From: Bacteroidota bacterium
GTDB taxonomy: Bacteria > Bacteroidota > Ignavibacteria > Palsa-1295
Reading direction: 5' to 3'
Length of the DNA: 16,772 bases
Assembly: GCA_025363505.1 (NCBI GenBank)
Contig: JANYDV010000004.1
Span: 1-16,772, forward strand
The notes beneath the pieces were generated by a model. It was not told the origin of the DNA and made no database searches. It worked only from the letters and a program-made list of their open reading frames with translations. Positions within the stretch are counted from its first letter, which is position 1. Each line of letters starts with the position of its first letter. Below, one piece after another: positions 1 through 7,638 of this stretch. A program made the position numbers and the translations under genes.

Positions 1-1
1 C

Positions 2-40
2 AAAACCGAAGCCGAAGCACTCATCGCCAAAGCGATTTGA
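2..40 (+). CDS. 3' end of an unidentified gene (partial)
   Basis: Reading from base 2, an open frame gives KTEAEALIAKAI and then a TGA stop at 38-40. The Ala/Glu-rich helical tail looks like real coding sequence and lies in the same direction as uppS. Only twelve residues are visible, so the product cannot be named. The gene begins outside the window. About 147 bases separate it from uppS. Confidence 0.5.
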   Translation, partial: KTEAEALIAKAI

Positions 41-173
41 TACCATTAAAAAATTACACTGATTAATGGACAGAACTTTGCTTTGAAAGTAAAAATGGAA
101 TTATAAAATTACCGTCTGCTTAGTCCCACATTTTTTCCGAACCATTTGCCTTATTTTGGCATATTATGGCGGT

Positions 174-178
174 AAGGA
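174..178 (+). promoter_or_regulatory. Ribosome binding site for uppS (supports TTG start)
   Basis: AAGGA lies nine bases before a TTG codon at 188. No in-frame ATG exists before residue 40, which already sits inside the catalytic motif, so this site decides in favour of the TTG start. Confidence 0.65.
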
Positions 179-187
179 ATAACTACT

Positions 188-1063
188 TTGTCGTTTCTCA
201 GAAATATCTTCAAACCCGGCATTTATGAACAAAGCTCGGAGGACAAACACGTCCAGCAAGAGCTTATTTCTCGTGGTCGCATTCCAGAGCACGTGGCTAT
301 TATTATGGATGGCAATGGACGTTGGGCTGAGGAGCGCAACTTCCCGCGGGTCGTGGGTCATCAAGCCGGTATTACATCGGTTCGTGACATTACCCGCGCC
401 GCTCGCGAGCTTGGTATTCGTTATGTGACGCTCTATGCGTTCAGCACCGAAAACTGGAAACGCCCGCGCAAAGAAGTCGCGATGCTAATGCGCCTGCTAC
501 GGAAGATGCTTCATGAAGAAATAGATGAGATGCGCGAAAATGGCGTCCGTTTGGCGACCATCGGGCAAACCAACGCCCTCCCGAAAGAAGTACAGCAAGA
601 CCTGTTTGATGCTATCGAGAAAACTTCGGGAAATAACCGTCTGACCCTTACGCTAGCGCTGTCATACTCCGGCAGATGGGATATCGTCCGAGCAATGCAA
701 CTGATGGCACTTGATGTGCGCCGAGGCAAGCTTTCGCCCGAAGATGTGAATGACGGGCTGGTTAAGTCATACCTGACAACCTCCGAAATGCCCGACCCCG
801 ACTTGATGATCCGTACATCAGGTGAAATGCGGCTCTCAAACTTTTTGTTATGGGAAATGGCATATAGCGAAATGTATATTACAAAAGTCTTTTGGCCCGA
901 TTTCCGGCGTGAGCATTTGTATGAAGCGGTTCGAAACTATCAAAGCCGAGAACGGCGCTACGGAATGACCGGGGCGCAACTTAAATCGCAGGATGACGTA
1001 CCCAAAGAGCATTCTTCGTATATCAAACAGATCGTCGGTGCACTGACCAAAGGTAAGATCTGA
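188..1063 (+). CDS. uppS: Isoprenyl transferase (undecaprenyl diphosphate synthase)
   Basis: This is a cis-prenyltransferase. It extends farnesyl-PP with isopentenyl-PP to make the C55 lipid carrier used for peptidoglycan and surface glycans, acting in the cytoplasm at the inner membrane face. The 291 residues carry the family signatures in order: MDGNGRWA with the catalytic Asp at 41, the RxxGH segment ending at His58, FSTENW at 85-90, and RTSGExRLSNFLLW at 209-222 followed by AYSEMY and WPDF. A 30-residue N-terminal extension precedes the conserved core, so it is slightly longer than the usual 240-260. The start is TTG, supported by AAGGA upstream. bamA follows 22 bases later, the usual order in Bacteroidota and relatives, which links lipid-carrier synthesis with outer-membrane assembly. 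Identity is secure from the motifs; C55 chain length is assumed from the family. Confidence 0.95.
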   Translation: MSFLRNIFKPGIYEQSSEDKHVQQELISRGRIPEHVAIIMDGNGRWAEERNFPRVVGHQAGITSVRDITRAARELGIRYVTLYAFSTENWKRPRKEVAMLMRLLRKMLHEEIDEMRENGVRLATIGQTNALPKEVQQDLFDAIEKTSGNNRLTLTLALSYSGRWDIVRAMQLMALDVRRGKLSPEDVNDGLVKSYLTTSEMPDPDLMIRTSGEMRLSNFLLWEMAYSEMYITKVFWPDFRREHLYEAVRNYQSRERRYGMTGAQLKSQDDVPKEHSSYIKQIVGALTKGKI

Positions 1064-1085
1064 ACTCTCTCACATAAGCAATAGA

Positions 1086-3497
1086 ATGAAGCAATTTACG
1101 ACGATAGTATTTTCGGTGCTGATGCTGTGTCTCTTTTTGGATGCTCCAAATGTCTTCGCACAATCTGCCGATCAAGAATACACCATCCTCGGTCTTTCGG
1201 TCGAAGGGAATGTCTCAGGTAATGCCGAGACAATTATCTCCCAAAGTCTGCTTCATAAAGGAGATAAGTTTGTCATCCCCAGTGATGCCTTCCGGCGTGC
1301 TATTGACAGGCTCTGGCAGCAAAATATTTATGCTGATGTACATATTGATATCGCAAAGATCAGCCCTCAAACCGATGGTACGACCGGTGTATTTATTGCG
1401 ATCAAAGTAAAAGAATTTCCTCGAATTGACTCGGTCATCATCGAAGGCAACAAACATCTTTCGACCACTGACATTCAAAAAGCATATTCGTTTTATAAAA
1501 ACGAGTTTTTGCGCCCGTGGGAAGTGCAAGGCGCAAAACAAAAGATCAAAGCCGCTTATATCAAAGAAGGCTATAATTTTGTAGATATTTCTGATCGCAC
1601 AGTACCGTTCGACGAGCAAAGTAATAAAGTTCGATTGATCTTCACAATCAACGAAGGTACTGAGGTCACGGTCCGACATATTGATTTTACCGGCAACGAA
1701 AAAGTTACCACCGGTGATCTGCGTTCGAGTTTTGACGACACACATGAAAAACGGTGGTACAAAATCTTTACCAGCGGTTCGTTCGATGAAAAAAAGTATG
1801 ATGCTGACAAGCAAAAGCTCCTGAGCTATTACCGCGCACACGGCTTTCGTGATGCGGCAATCTTGTCGGATTCAGTTTGGGTGACTGACGGCTCTGATCT
1901 GAATATTCATATTAATCTCTATGAGGGTCAGCTCTATTACATTCGTAATATTTCTATTTCCGGTAATGATGTTTTTTCCGAAGACGAAGTACGCCGTGCA
2001 TTTGGATTTAAGAAAGGCGACGTCTATAATCTCGAAAAAGTTGAGCTGAATCTCAAAGGACCAACAGCCGATTTTAACGACGTAGGTTCGCTGTATTATG
2101 ATCGCGGCTATCTGGCAAATGTTGCCCCAGATGCGACAGTTGTTGGTCTTGACTCGGTTGATATCACCATTCGTATTCAAGAAGGCAAACGCCACTATTT
2201 TCGCAATATCGAAATTGCCGGCAACACCAAGACCAAAGATTATGTGATTCGTCGTGAGTTATATTCTCGCCCCGGAGATGCGTTCAGCCGCTCGGCAATC
2301 ATCCGCTCACTTCGCCAGCTTGCACAACTGAATTATTTTAACCAAGAAAAATTACAGCCTGACGTCAAGCCTGTTGCCGATGCAACGTCGTTTGATGTGA
2401 TCTATAACTTCGAAGAAAAATCGAGCGATACGTTCAATGCATCAGTAGGCTATGGTGGCGCACTGGGCTTGACTGGGTCGGTCGGTGTGTCGTTCAATAA
2501 TTTTGATATTGCCGACCCGCTTCATGGCGGTGCGGGACAGATATTTTCTGTCTCGGCAGAATTTGGGCAACAAAGTTATCGTACGATTTCGCTCAGCTTC
2601 AACGAACCGTGGCTGTTTCAAGAGCCAACTTCGCTTGGCTTTTCGGTGTATAATTCACAAAGTAATGTGTATTATAATCAGAAGGTTACCGGCGCCACGA
2701 TCTCTATCGGTCGGCGCTTCCGTTTTCCTGATGATTTCTTTAGAGGTGATTGGAGCCTTAGTGCTTCGCACACCGACATCATCACCGGCGGTGGATATTA
2801 TCCGGTTGGTGTTAATGATGAACTCAGTCTTTCGCAAGTAATTACTCGCAACTCGATCGATGATCCACTCTTTCCGGGTACGGGATCTGAATTTTCGTTC
2901 TTGACGAAAATTGCATACTTGCCGCCAAGTGTGGTTGCGCCGAATCAACCGGCAAATTATTATCGTCTGGGTTTGACGATGAAGTTTTACAATACACTCT
3001 TCGGTTTTAACCCAACAAATAAATTTGTACTGGTCACCACCGGCGAGATCGGTGATCTTGGCGGGATTTCGAGTACACCGTTCGTGCCACCACAGCAACG
3101 TTTCGTGATGGGTGGCTCGGGCTTGACCAGTGGTTTTAATACGATCGCACTTCGTGGCTATGACGATGCGTCTATTGGTACCTTGCATTCATCAGGCTCA
3201 AACTTTGCACAAGGTGGCGACGCGTATATGCGTTTTGCCGCAGAGTTACGTTTTCAAGTAGCTCGCGAACCGATACCGATCTTCTTGATCGCCTTTGCAG
3301 AAGCAGGAAATGTTTGGAATAATTTTTCCTATGCCGATCCATTTAATCTCAAACGGTCACTCGGTGTTGGTGCTCGTTTGCAAGTACCGGCTGTTGGGCT
3401 TATCGGTCTTGATTTGGGGTATGGTTTCGATAGTATCACACCATTCGGTCCACCGAGCGGGTGGCACACGCATTTTCAATTCGGAAAATTCTTCTAA
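1086..3497 (+). CDS. bamA: Outer membrane protein assembly factor BamA (Omp85 family)
   Basis: BamA folds and inserts beta-barrel proteins into the outer membrane. A signal peptide covers about residues 1-26 (hydrophobic core, then NVFAQ). Five POTRA repeats follow at about 31-111, 112-191, 192-282, 283-368 and 369-446. Most open with a short strand and an xGN turn, for example VEGN at 39-42, IEGN, FTGN, ISGN and IAGN. The rest is a 16-strand-type barrel. It holds NEPWLF at 506-511, DDPLFPGTGSEF at 592-603, the loop-6 RGY at 690-692 (VRGF/RGY motif of the Omp85 family) and the usual C-terminal aromatic residue. Length, 803 residues, is normal. No clear Shine-Dalgarno site precedes the ATG. 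It lies 22 bases behind uppS and is probably co-transcribed. The chaperone gene skp/ompH that often follows bamA in related phyla is absent. Confidence 0.95.
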   Translation: MKQFTTIVFSVLMLCLFLDAPNVFAQSADQEYTILGLSVEGNVSGNAETIISQSLLHKGDKFVIPSDAFRRAIDRLWQQNIYADVHIDIAKISPQTDGTTGVFIAIKVKEFPRIDSVIIEGNKHLSTTDIQKAYSFYKNEFLRPWEVQGAKQKIKAAYIKEGYNFVDISDRTVPFDEQSNKVRLIFTINEGTEVTVRHIDFTGNEKVTTGDLRSSFDDTHEKRWYKIFTSGSFDEKKYDADKQKLLSYYRAHGFRDAAILSDSVWVTDGSDLNIHINLYEGQLYYIRNISISGNDVFSEDEVRRAFGFKKGDVYNLEKVELNLKGPTADFNDVGSLYYDRGYLANVAPDATVVGLDSVDITIRIQEGKRHYFRNIEIAGNTKTKDYVIRRELYSRPGDAFSRSAIIRSLRQLAQLNYFNQEKLQPDVKPVADATSFDVIYNFEEKSSDTFNASVGYGGALGLTGSVGVSFNNFDIADPLHGGAGQIFSVSAEFGQQSYRTISLSFNEPWLFQEPTSLGFSVYNSQSNVYYNQKVTGATISIGRRFRFPDDFFRGDWSLSASHTDIITGGGYYPVGVNDELSLSQVITRNSIDDPLFPGTGSEFSFLTKIAYLPPSVVAPNQPANYYRLGLTMKFYNTLFGFNPTNKFVLVTTGEIGDLGGISSTPFVPPQQRFVMGGSGLTSGFNTIALRGYDDASIGTLHSSGSNFAQGGDAYMRFAAELRFQVAREPIPIFLIAFAEAGNVWNNFSYADPFNLKRSLGVGARLQVPAVGLIGLDLGYGFDSITPFGPPSGWHTHFQFGKFF

Positions 3498-3516
3498 GCT
3501 CACGGTATCGTGACTG

Positions 3517-4038
3517 ATGGTAAAGCCTGAAACAAGCATCGATCAACCTCCTGTATCACGATCATTAATTGACCGTGCTTTTCGTATAAGTCTTTTTATC
3601 AAAGGCTTTGATGGTATGTTGCAGCTTATCGGTGGTTCACTATTATTGTTTATTGAACCCCAAACCCTCGGTAGTTGGATGAATTTCCTGACACGCCACC
3701 TTTTCTCCTCCAATCCCAATAATGTCATCGCACATTTTTTGCATCATGAAGCAGAAAATCTTTCGGTAAGTACAACCCTCATTGTGAGTATGTATATGCT
3801 CAGCCACGCAGTGATAAAACTTGGGTTAGTATATGGTTTGCTCAAAGAAAAATTGTGGGTATTCCCGTTTGCATTTGTCGGTTTCGGTATCATTCTCTCA
3901 ATCGAAGCATACCGCATCCTCTTTCACTTTTTTTGGGGTGTATGTATCTTGATGAGTTTTGATACATTCGTCTTGACAATGGTGATTCTAGAATATCGAA
4001 AACTTAAAGGGCTGACGAAAGCAAAAAGTTTAAAATAA
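3517..4038 (+). CDS. DUF2127 family integral membrane protein
   Basis: A 173-residue protein with about four membrane segments, near residues 24-46, 86-107, 112-133 and 136-158. The segment FIKGFDGMLQLIGGSLLLF, the later YMLSHAVIKLGLVYGLL with its conserved His-x-x-x-Lys, and the final MVILEYRKLKG tail match the pattern I know for DUF2127 proteins, whose biochemical role is unknown. It starts 19 bases after the bamA stop and is probably the last gene of that transcript, as a strong terminator follows directly. No enzyme motif is visible. A link to envelope assembly rests on gene order alone. Confidence 0.75.
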   Translation: MVKPETSIDQPPVSRSLIDRAFRISLFIKGFDGMLQLIGGSLLLFIEPQTLGSWMNFLTRHLFSSNPNNVIAHFLHHEAENLSVSTTLIVSMYMLSHAVIKLGLVYGLLKEKLWVFPFAFVGFGIILSIEAYRILFHFFWGVCILMSFDTFVLTMVILEYRKLKGLTKAKSLK

Positions 4039-4068
4039 AAAAGTCTCCATACGACTGGAGACTTTTTT
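4037..4068. terminator. Bidirectional intrinsic terminator
   Basis: Inverted repeat AGTCTCCA (4042-4049) / TGGAGACT (4056-4063) with a six-base loop. A T-run to 4068 lies on the plus side and an A-run from 4037 on the other. It separates the convergent DUF2127 gene and the lipoprotein gene and can serve both. Confidence 0.9.
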
Positions 4069-4083
4069 ATTAATGATAATGAG

Positions 4084-4851
4084 TTAGAATTTCGCGATGA
4101 ACTTAATCGAGCTCTTGATAGCAAAATCAATACTTGCTTGATTCTTTGGATCACGCGGATCAAGTGCAAAGCCGATTATTTGGAACATATAAACAGGATC
4201 GAGCTTCATAATCAGTGTCTGGGCTGACCCGGCACCGAGAGTAATCATTTGTGGGAAATGCCACATAATATTTGCAGTTACTTTTGAGTAATAAGTGAAC
4301 GGGCTTTTTACGCCGCCAACCCATACATAACCACTAATGATAAAGGTATAATACTTCGGATCTTTGAATACGTTTGCCGAATCATTTTTATCAAGATCAT
4401 CATGCTTATCATTATCTTTATCAAATTTGTGTATCTCTAATTTGATTCGATCATACGTACCCGGTGGGATCACGGCTGTTGTCAAGATTTGTCCACCGGC
4501 AGAATTAAATTCTGCGACGAATGGTCCGACCTTGATTGTTTCGTTATGGCTGTCATCCAAAGAGTCATTTTCTTGGTGATGAAGTTTAATGTCTTTGATG
4601 AATATTTTGGCACTTGTTATTTGAAGTGAGTCAACGACTAAACCATGTTGCCCTTGTATCTGAGAGCCCGAACCGCTTCTGATAATTCCAGGAGTCACAT
4701 GCGTCCCGGTAAATTCCGATTGCATAGTAACGGTGGAGCTATCTGACGGAGTCGTAGAGCTTGAACAACCAGATAATGTCGCAAGTACTGCACCACATGA
4801 TAGAATGAGGGTTAAGAGCAGTACTCGATGTTTGTGTTGTTTATACATCAT
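4084..4851 (-). CDS. DUF4382-like lipoprotein with an Asp-rich loop
   Basis: A 255-residue lipoprotein. The basic N-terminus and hydrophobic stretch end in LSGC, so Cys29 is the likely lipidation site. A Ser/Thr linker follows. The body is beta-rich. The piece running from the VGPFVAEF segment (about 108-115) to IPPGTYDRIKLEI (about 128-140) resembles DUF4382-type bacterial lipoproteins, an assignment I hold only tentatively. Residues 144-157 form an acidic run with Asp at 144, 146, 148, 151, 152, 154 and 157, like calcium-binding EF-hand or thrombospondin-3 loops; a HHQEND stretch lies at 91-96. AAGGAA sits four bases before the first ATG and seven before a second at 4848; the second is better spaced and may be the real start. 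A consensus sigma-54 promoter lies upstream, so expression probably depends on RpoN and an activator. Function unknown; metal binding is inference. Confidence 0.8.
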   Translation of the reverse strand: MMYKQHKHRVLLLTLILSCGAVLATLSGCSSSTTPSDSSTVTMQSEFTGTHVTPGIIRSGSGSQIQGQHGLVVDSLQITSAKIFIKDIKLHHQENDSLDDSHNETIKVGPFVAEFNSAGGQILTTAVIPPGTYDRIKLEIHKFDKDNDKHDDLDKNDSANVFKDPKYYTFIISGYVWVGGVKSPFTYYSKVTANIMWHFPQMITLGAGSAQTLIMKLDPVYMFQIIGFALDPRDPKNQASIDFAIKSSIKFIAKF

Positions 4852-4915
4852 TATTTTCCTTGTTTAATTTGTGAAAATGATTCAGAGAATGATTAAAGGG
4901 TTTTCTTATGAGAGA

Positions 4916-4931
4916 AGCAAAAAACGTGCCA
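4916..4931 (-). promoter_or_regulatory. Sigma-54 (-24/-12) promoter
   Basis: On the minus strand the sequence reads TGGCACG, then TTTT, then TTGCT. This equals the RpoN consensus TGGCACG-N4-TTGCW, with the required ten bases between GG (4930-4929) and GC (4918-4917). The predicted transcript start is near 4905, giving a leader of about 54 bases before the lipoprotein start at 4851. It sits correctly in the intergenic gap and in the right direction. Confidence 0.8.
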
Positions 4932-4961
4932 AATTAGAGGAAACGACAAAACATTCGATAA

Positions 4962-4986
4962 GCTATTGATAATTATGATAATTAGC
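4962..4986. promoter_or_regulatory. Candidate activator site upstream of the sigma-54 promoter
   Basis: A tandem repeat of TGATAATTA (4967-4975 and 4976-4984) lies inside an imperfect dyad bounded by GCTA and TAGC. It is about 57-81 bases upstream of the predicted start. Position and symmetry would suit an enhancer-binding protein or IHF-type site, but AT-rich DNA gives such matches easily. Confidence 0.3.
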
Positions 4987-5003
4987 AACTTACAAAATAG
5001 CAC

Positions 5004-5040
5004 AAAAAATACACCTCCAAAATCTTGTTGCAGGTGTATT
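5004..5040 (-). terminator. Intrinsic terminator after the FAH-family gene
   Basis: On the minus strand AATACACCT (5040-5032) pairs with AGGTGTATT (5016-5008) across a 15-base loop, followed by a run of T through 5004. It lies about 50 bases past the stop at 5092 and ends that gene before the lipoprotein promoter region. Confidence 0.75.
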
Positions 5041-5091
5041 AAAAAATAACCAATGTTTATGACAATGAATTAACCAAAGGGAGCCATCATA

Positions 5092-6174
5092 CTACTTCAT
5101 CGCTACAACCTCATTCGTCAAATCACCTAACATCTCGACGGAGCACGTGATCTTATCGCCAATGCCAAGCCACCGATTATCATAGACTTTCGAGCCATTG
5201 AGCTCAAGGAAGCAACCAGTACCCACAGTACCAGAGCCGATCACATCACCGGGATAGAGTGTCACGCCATAACTTGCACGCTCAATAATCTGAGCGAATG
5301 TCCAAGTCATATCTTTCAAGTTACCACGTGAGATTTCTTCATTGCCGATATGGCAACTCATTGCAAGGTCATACCGCTCCCCAACATCTGATGGTATGCG
5401 TTTTGTGGCAAGCTCGTCACGTGTGACAAGTATCGGTCCTATTGCTGTTGCAAAGTCTTTACCTTTGGCGGGTCCGAGTGAAAGTTTCATTTCTTCCATT
5501 TGCAGGTAGCGTGCACTCCAGTCGTTCATTACCATATATCCGAACACATAGTCATCAGCTTCTGAGGCTTTGATGTTACGACCTTCTTTGCCAATAACGA
5601 TACAGGCTTCGAGTTCGAAGTCCAGTTTTTTTAGATGTTCAGGCATCACTTCAATTGGTCCGGGACCAATAACAGCTTGGTGATTAGTAAAATAGAACAC
5701 CGGAAATTCATCGAATTCAGCAATCATCTCAACCCCGCGATTCCGACGCGCGGCTTCGACGTGCTGCCGGAATGCATAGCCATCGCGCATTGATGACGGG
5801 CGTGGCACGGGTGCAAGCAACGGAGTATTAGCCATTGTACCAATATAAATCCCCAATGATTTTAGCTCGTCATCGGTCTTTGCCATACACCAGCCAAATA
5901 CTTCTTTCGCGCTCGTCATAGCAGTATCACCAAGAGCAAGGAATATGATGATGTCGCTCGGCAGCGTATTGTAATGTTTGCTATTATTATGCATAGCAAA
6001 CATGAGCGAGGCTTGTTCGAGATCAACAATACTCTCGCCCACCAAAAACCCCAATCTGCCTTTCGGTGTAAAAGGGAGGTGCAAATCCTTGTTCCCAAAT
6101 TTCTCAGTAAAAATCTCTATCATTTTCGGCTGAGGGATCGAAGCAGGTTCTTTTTGATGCGTTACAAATTTCAT
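5092..6174 (-). CDS. Fumarylacetoacetate hydrolase family protein
   Basis: A 360-residue enzyme of the FAH superfamily, which cleaves C-C bonds in beta-diketo acids such as fumarylacetoacetate, the last step of tyrosine breakdown. The metal ligands known from mammalian FAH have clear counterparts: Asp131, Glu187 and Glu189 (DFELE) and Asp218 (MNDWSAR). The catalytic His corresponds to His138, seven residues after Asp131 as in the mammalian enzyme. Lys239 sits in GKDFATAIGP and the late GSGTVGTG loop is at 313-320. The N-terminal part is shorter than that of the roughly 420-residue eukaryotic fumarylacetoacetase. No Shine-Dalgarno site is seen before the ATG. It stands alone with a terminator at each side and no other aromatic-catabolism gene nearby, so the substrate is unproven. 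Confidence 0.88.
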   Translation of the reverse strand: MKFVTHQKEPASIPQPKMIEIFTEKFGNKDLHLPFTPKGRLGFLVGESIVDLEQASLMFAMHNNSKHYNTLPSDIIIFLALGDTAMTSAKEVFGWCMAKTDDELKSLGIYIGTMANTPLLAPVPRPSSMRDGYAFRQHVEAARRNRGVEMIAEFDEFPVFYFTNHQAVIGPGPIEVMPEHLKKLDFELEACIVIGKEGRNIKASEADDYVFGYMVMNDWSARYLQMEEMKLSLGPAKGKDFATAIGPILVTRDELATKRIPSDVGERYDLAMSCHIGNEEISRGNLKDMTWTFAQIIERASYGVTLYPGDVIGSGTVGTGCFLELNGSKVYDNRWLGIGDKITCSVEMLGDLTNEVVAMK

Positions 6175-6246
6175 AAGTATAATGTTTTAATCTATAAAAG
6201 TATACAAAACAAACCCAATTATTAGTATCTGCTAAGAATGGTAGTT

Positions 6247-6280
6247 AAACAAAACAGCCATGAGACTTATCCCACGGCTG
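6247..6280 (-). terminator. Strong intrinsic terminator after the T9SS-tail reading frame
   Basis: On the minus strand CAGCCGTGGGA pairs with TCTCATGGCTG around a TAAG loop (6280-6255), an 11-pair stem with two G-T pairs, followed by TTTTG and TTT. It lies 28 bases beyond the TAG at 6308, not just behind the early TGA at 6485. This supports 6308 as the ancestral gene end. Confidence 0.88.
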
Positions 6281-6307
6281 ATAAAAAATAATTCTATAGG
6301 TTTTTTA

Positions 6308-6484
6308 CTATTTTATGATTAACTTTTTGGTTGTTTTATTTCCGCCATATTGAATACGGACATAGTATTCACCAGATGAAAGTCCACTCAGATCTATTGC
6401 TATACTCTGTCGTCCAGATTCGAGAGCACCATTAAACAATAGCTTCATATTTTTGCCAAGAATATCATAGAGAATTACATTGAT
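6308..6484 (-). pseudogene. Severed C-terminal part of a T9SS type A sorting domain
   Basis: Directly after the TGA at 6485-6487 the same frame stays open for 58 codons to TAG at 6308-6310. It reads INVILYDILGKNMKLLFNG, then GRQSIAIDLSGLSSGEYYV, and ends KKLIIK. This is the typical second half of the Por secretion tail (type A sorting domain): the V-x-L-x-I-Y-D-x-x-G-K strand, the LSSGxYxVR strand, and a final K/I tail. The first half, PNPTIKQTTLQLSL, lies just before the stop. No start codon or ribosome site suggests separate translation. Confidence 0.85.
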
Positions 6485-7576
6485 TCATGCACTCTTATTT
6501 AAAGACAACTGCAAAGTGGTTTGCTTTATGGTCGGGTTTGGCTGAAGTAACGCTTCAATAAGATCCTCAGGGTTATTATGTTCCTGAGCAACAGAAAGTA
6601 GTGACTTCAAAGGATATGTGTAAAGATAGAAAGGGGTGGTATCTTGAGTTTGGTATTTACGAGTCTGACGAATAAAACCATAATGCATTGAATCTCTCCA
6701 ACCATGATCATGACAGAGTTGAATGTAATTCCACCACATATTACACTGCTCATTAGGGTCATTGAAACCTTCTCGACCAAGAAGTGTAGCAAGTCCATTA
6801 AAAATACCTGCTTGATATTGCCCGCATTCAGAATTTTTTGGTTGCATGTAAACGAGCCAATTATACGCAAGATATAGTGTAGAACCTGATTTAGTTTTAC
6901 GCTTAATTCCAATTGGGTAACCGCCACAATTTCCTATACCATCACCGACATGAAGCGAAATTATCGAATTTGAAACTAACGAATATCGCTCACAAAATAC
7001 ACGCATCGAATCAAATGCCATGTTAAGTGCACCAATTTGTGAAAGGGCAATGGCACATTGATATAGTGCGTCAGAGTCTGCCTGATTAAACATTGACTTG
7101 CAATCAAAGGAGGCAAGAGTTTGATTGTTTTTTCCTCCTATACGGTCTGCTTCCTGGCAGTCAAAATCAGTTGTAGGCGCAGTGGTATTACCATTATTCT
7201 CATACGTTATTAGCATTTTCGGCTCTCCGGTATTGACAATTCCATTACTGAGAATTCCAGGGTTCCAATTATTGAAAGTAACTGGGGGTATCAATACATA
7301 TTGTGGGTTCGCACCACCGCCATACTTGAAATGTAAAGCGTTTGTTAACCCTTGCTCATCAATTGTATTTTGCGCCCAATTTGGTAACTGATTTTGTAAT
7401 ACTGCGTTTGGGGCACCACTAACTTGTGTTGTTTGAATGCCTTCTGTTGTCACATCGTACTGGGCTTGTACAGTGCTTGAAGCCAAAAGTGTAATAAGTA
7501 AAAACAATGTTAAAGCAGCTGAAATCATACTTGAATAACTATTTGGCTGTATGTTTTGCTTTGACGGTATTTTCAT
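6485..7576 (-). CDS. Secreted cysteine-containing protein, T9SS tail truncated by in-frame TGA
   Basis: The frame gives 363 residues; reading through the stop would give 422. Residues 1-39 are a signal peptide with a hydrophobic core at about 18-34 and a cleavage site near VQAQ. The mature part has eight cysteines (140, 159, 174, 195, 217, 251, 278, 288), which could form disulfides after export, and short helical stretches around 165-200. I do not recognise a catalytic family. PNP at 346-348 opens a T9SS type A sorting domain, but a TGA stops it after LNKSA. As written, the product would reach the periplasm and lack the outer-membrane export and anchoring signal. AAGGA seven bases upstream supports the ATG at 7576. 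The gene may be decaying, recently mutated or misread. Confidence 0.8.
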   Translation of the reverse strand: MKIPSKQNIQPNSYSSMISAALTLFLLITLLASSTVQAQYDVTTEGIQTTQVSGAPNAVLQNQLPNWAQNTIDEQGLTNALHFKYGGGANPQYVLIPPVTFNNWNPGILSNGIVNTGEPKMLITYENNGNTTAPTTDFDCQEADRIGGKNNQTLASFDCKSMFNQADSDALYQCAIALSQIGALNMAFDSMRVFCERYSLVSNSIISLHVGDGIGNCGGYPIGIKRKTKSGSTLYLAYNWLVYMQPKNSECGQYQAGIFNGLATLLGREGFNDPNEQCNMWWNYIQLCHDHGWRDSMHYGFIRQTRKYQTQDTTPFYLYTYPLKSLLSVAQEHNNPEDLIEALLQPNPTIKQTTLQLSLNKSA

Positions 7577-7583
7577 TACGTTG

Positions 7584-7588
7584 TCCTT
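7584..7588 (-). promoter_or_regulatory. Ribosome binding site of the T9SS-tail protein
   Basis: AAGGA on the minus strand, seven bases before the ATG at 7576. It favours this start over the later in-frame Met17. Confidence 0.6.
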
Positions 7589-7638
7589 CTAATGTGTTGA
7601 TTATGCATTGAAGAAACGTAGGGGTCTCATAGTAAATT

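Noticed and set aside
43..69. Inverted repeat CCATTAA/TTAATGG just after the first stop, as a terminator
   Set aside because: The stem is short and AT-rich with a 13-base loop and no T-run follows, so I cannot support it as a terminator.
705..719. Second sigma-54-like match (TGGCAC with GG-N10-GC spacing)
   Set aside because: It lies in the middle of uppS, lacks the TTGC of the -12 element and has no gene start suitably placed downstream.
1215..1841. A 208-residue open frame on the minus strand inside bamA
   Set aside because: It is fully antisense to well-matched POTRA coding sequence, has no signal, motif or ribosome site, and is a by-product of bamA codon use.
2655..3188. A 177-residue minus-strand frame inside the bamA barrel region
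   Set aside because: Antisense to a certain gene, with no recognisable domain and a composition unlike real proteins.
6485..6487. TGA as a selenocysteine codon or a reassigned codon
   Set aside because: Sorting domains do not need selenocysteine at this place, and uppS in the same window ends in TGA, so the standard code applies.
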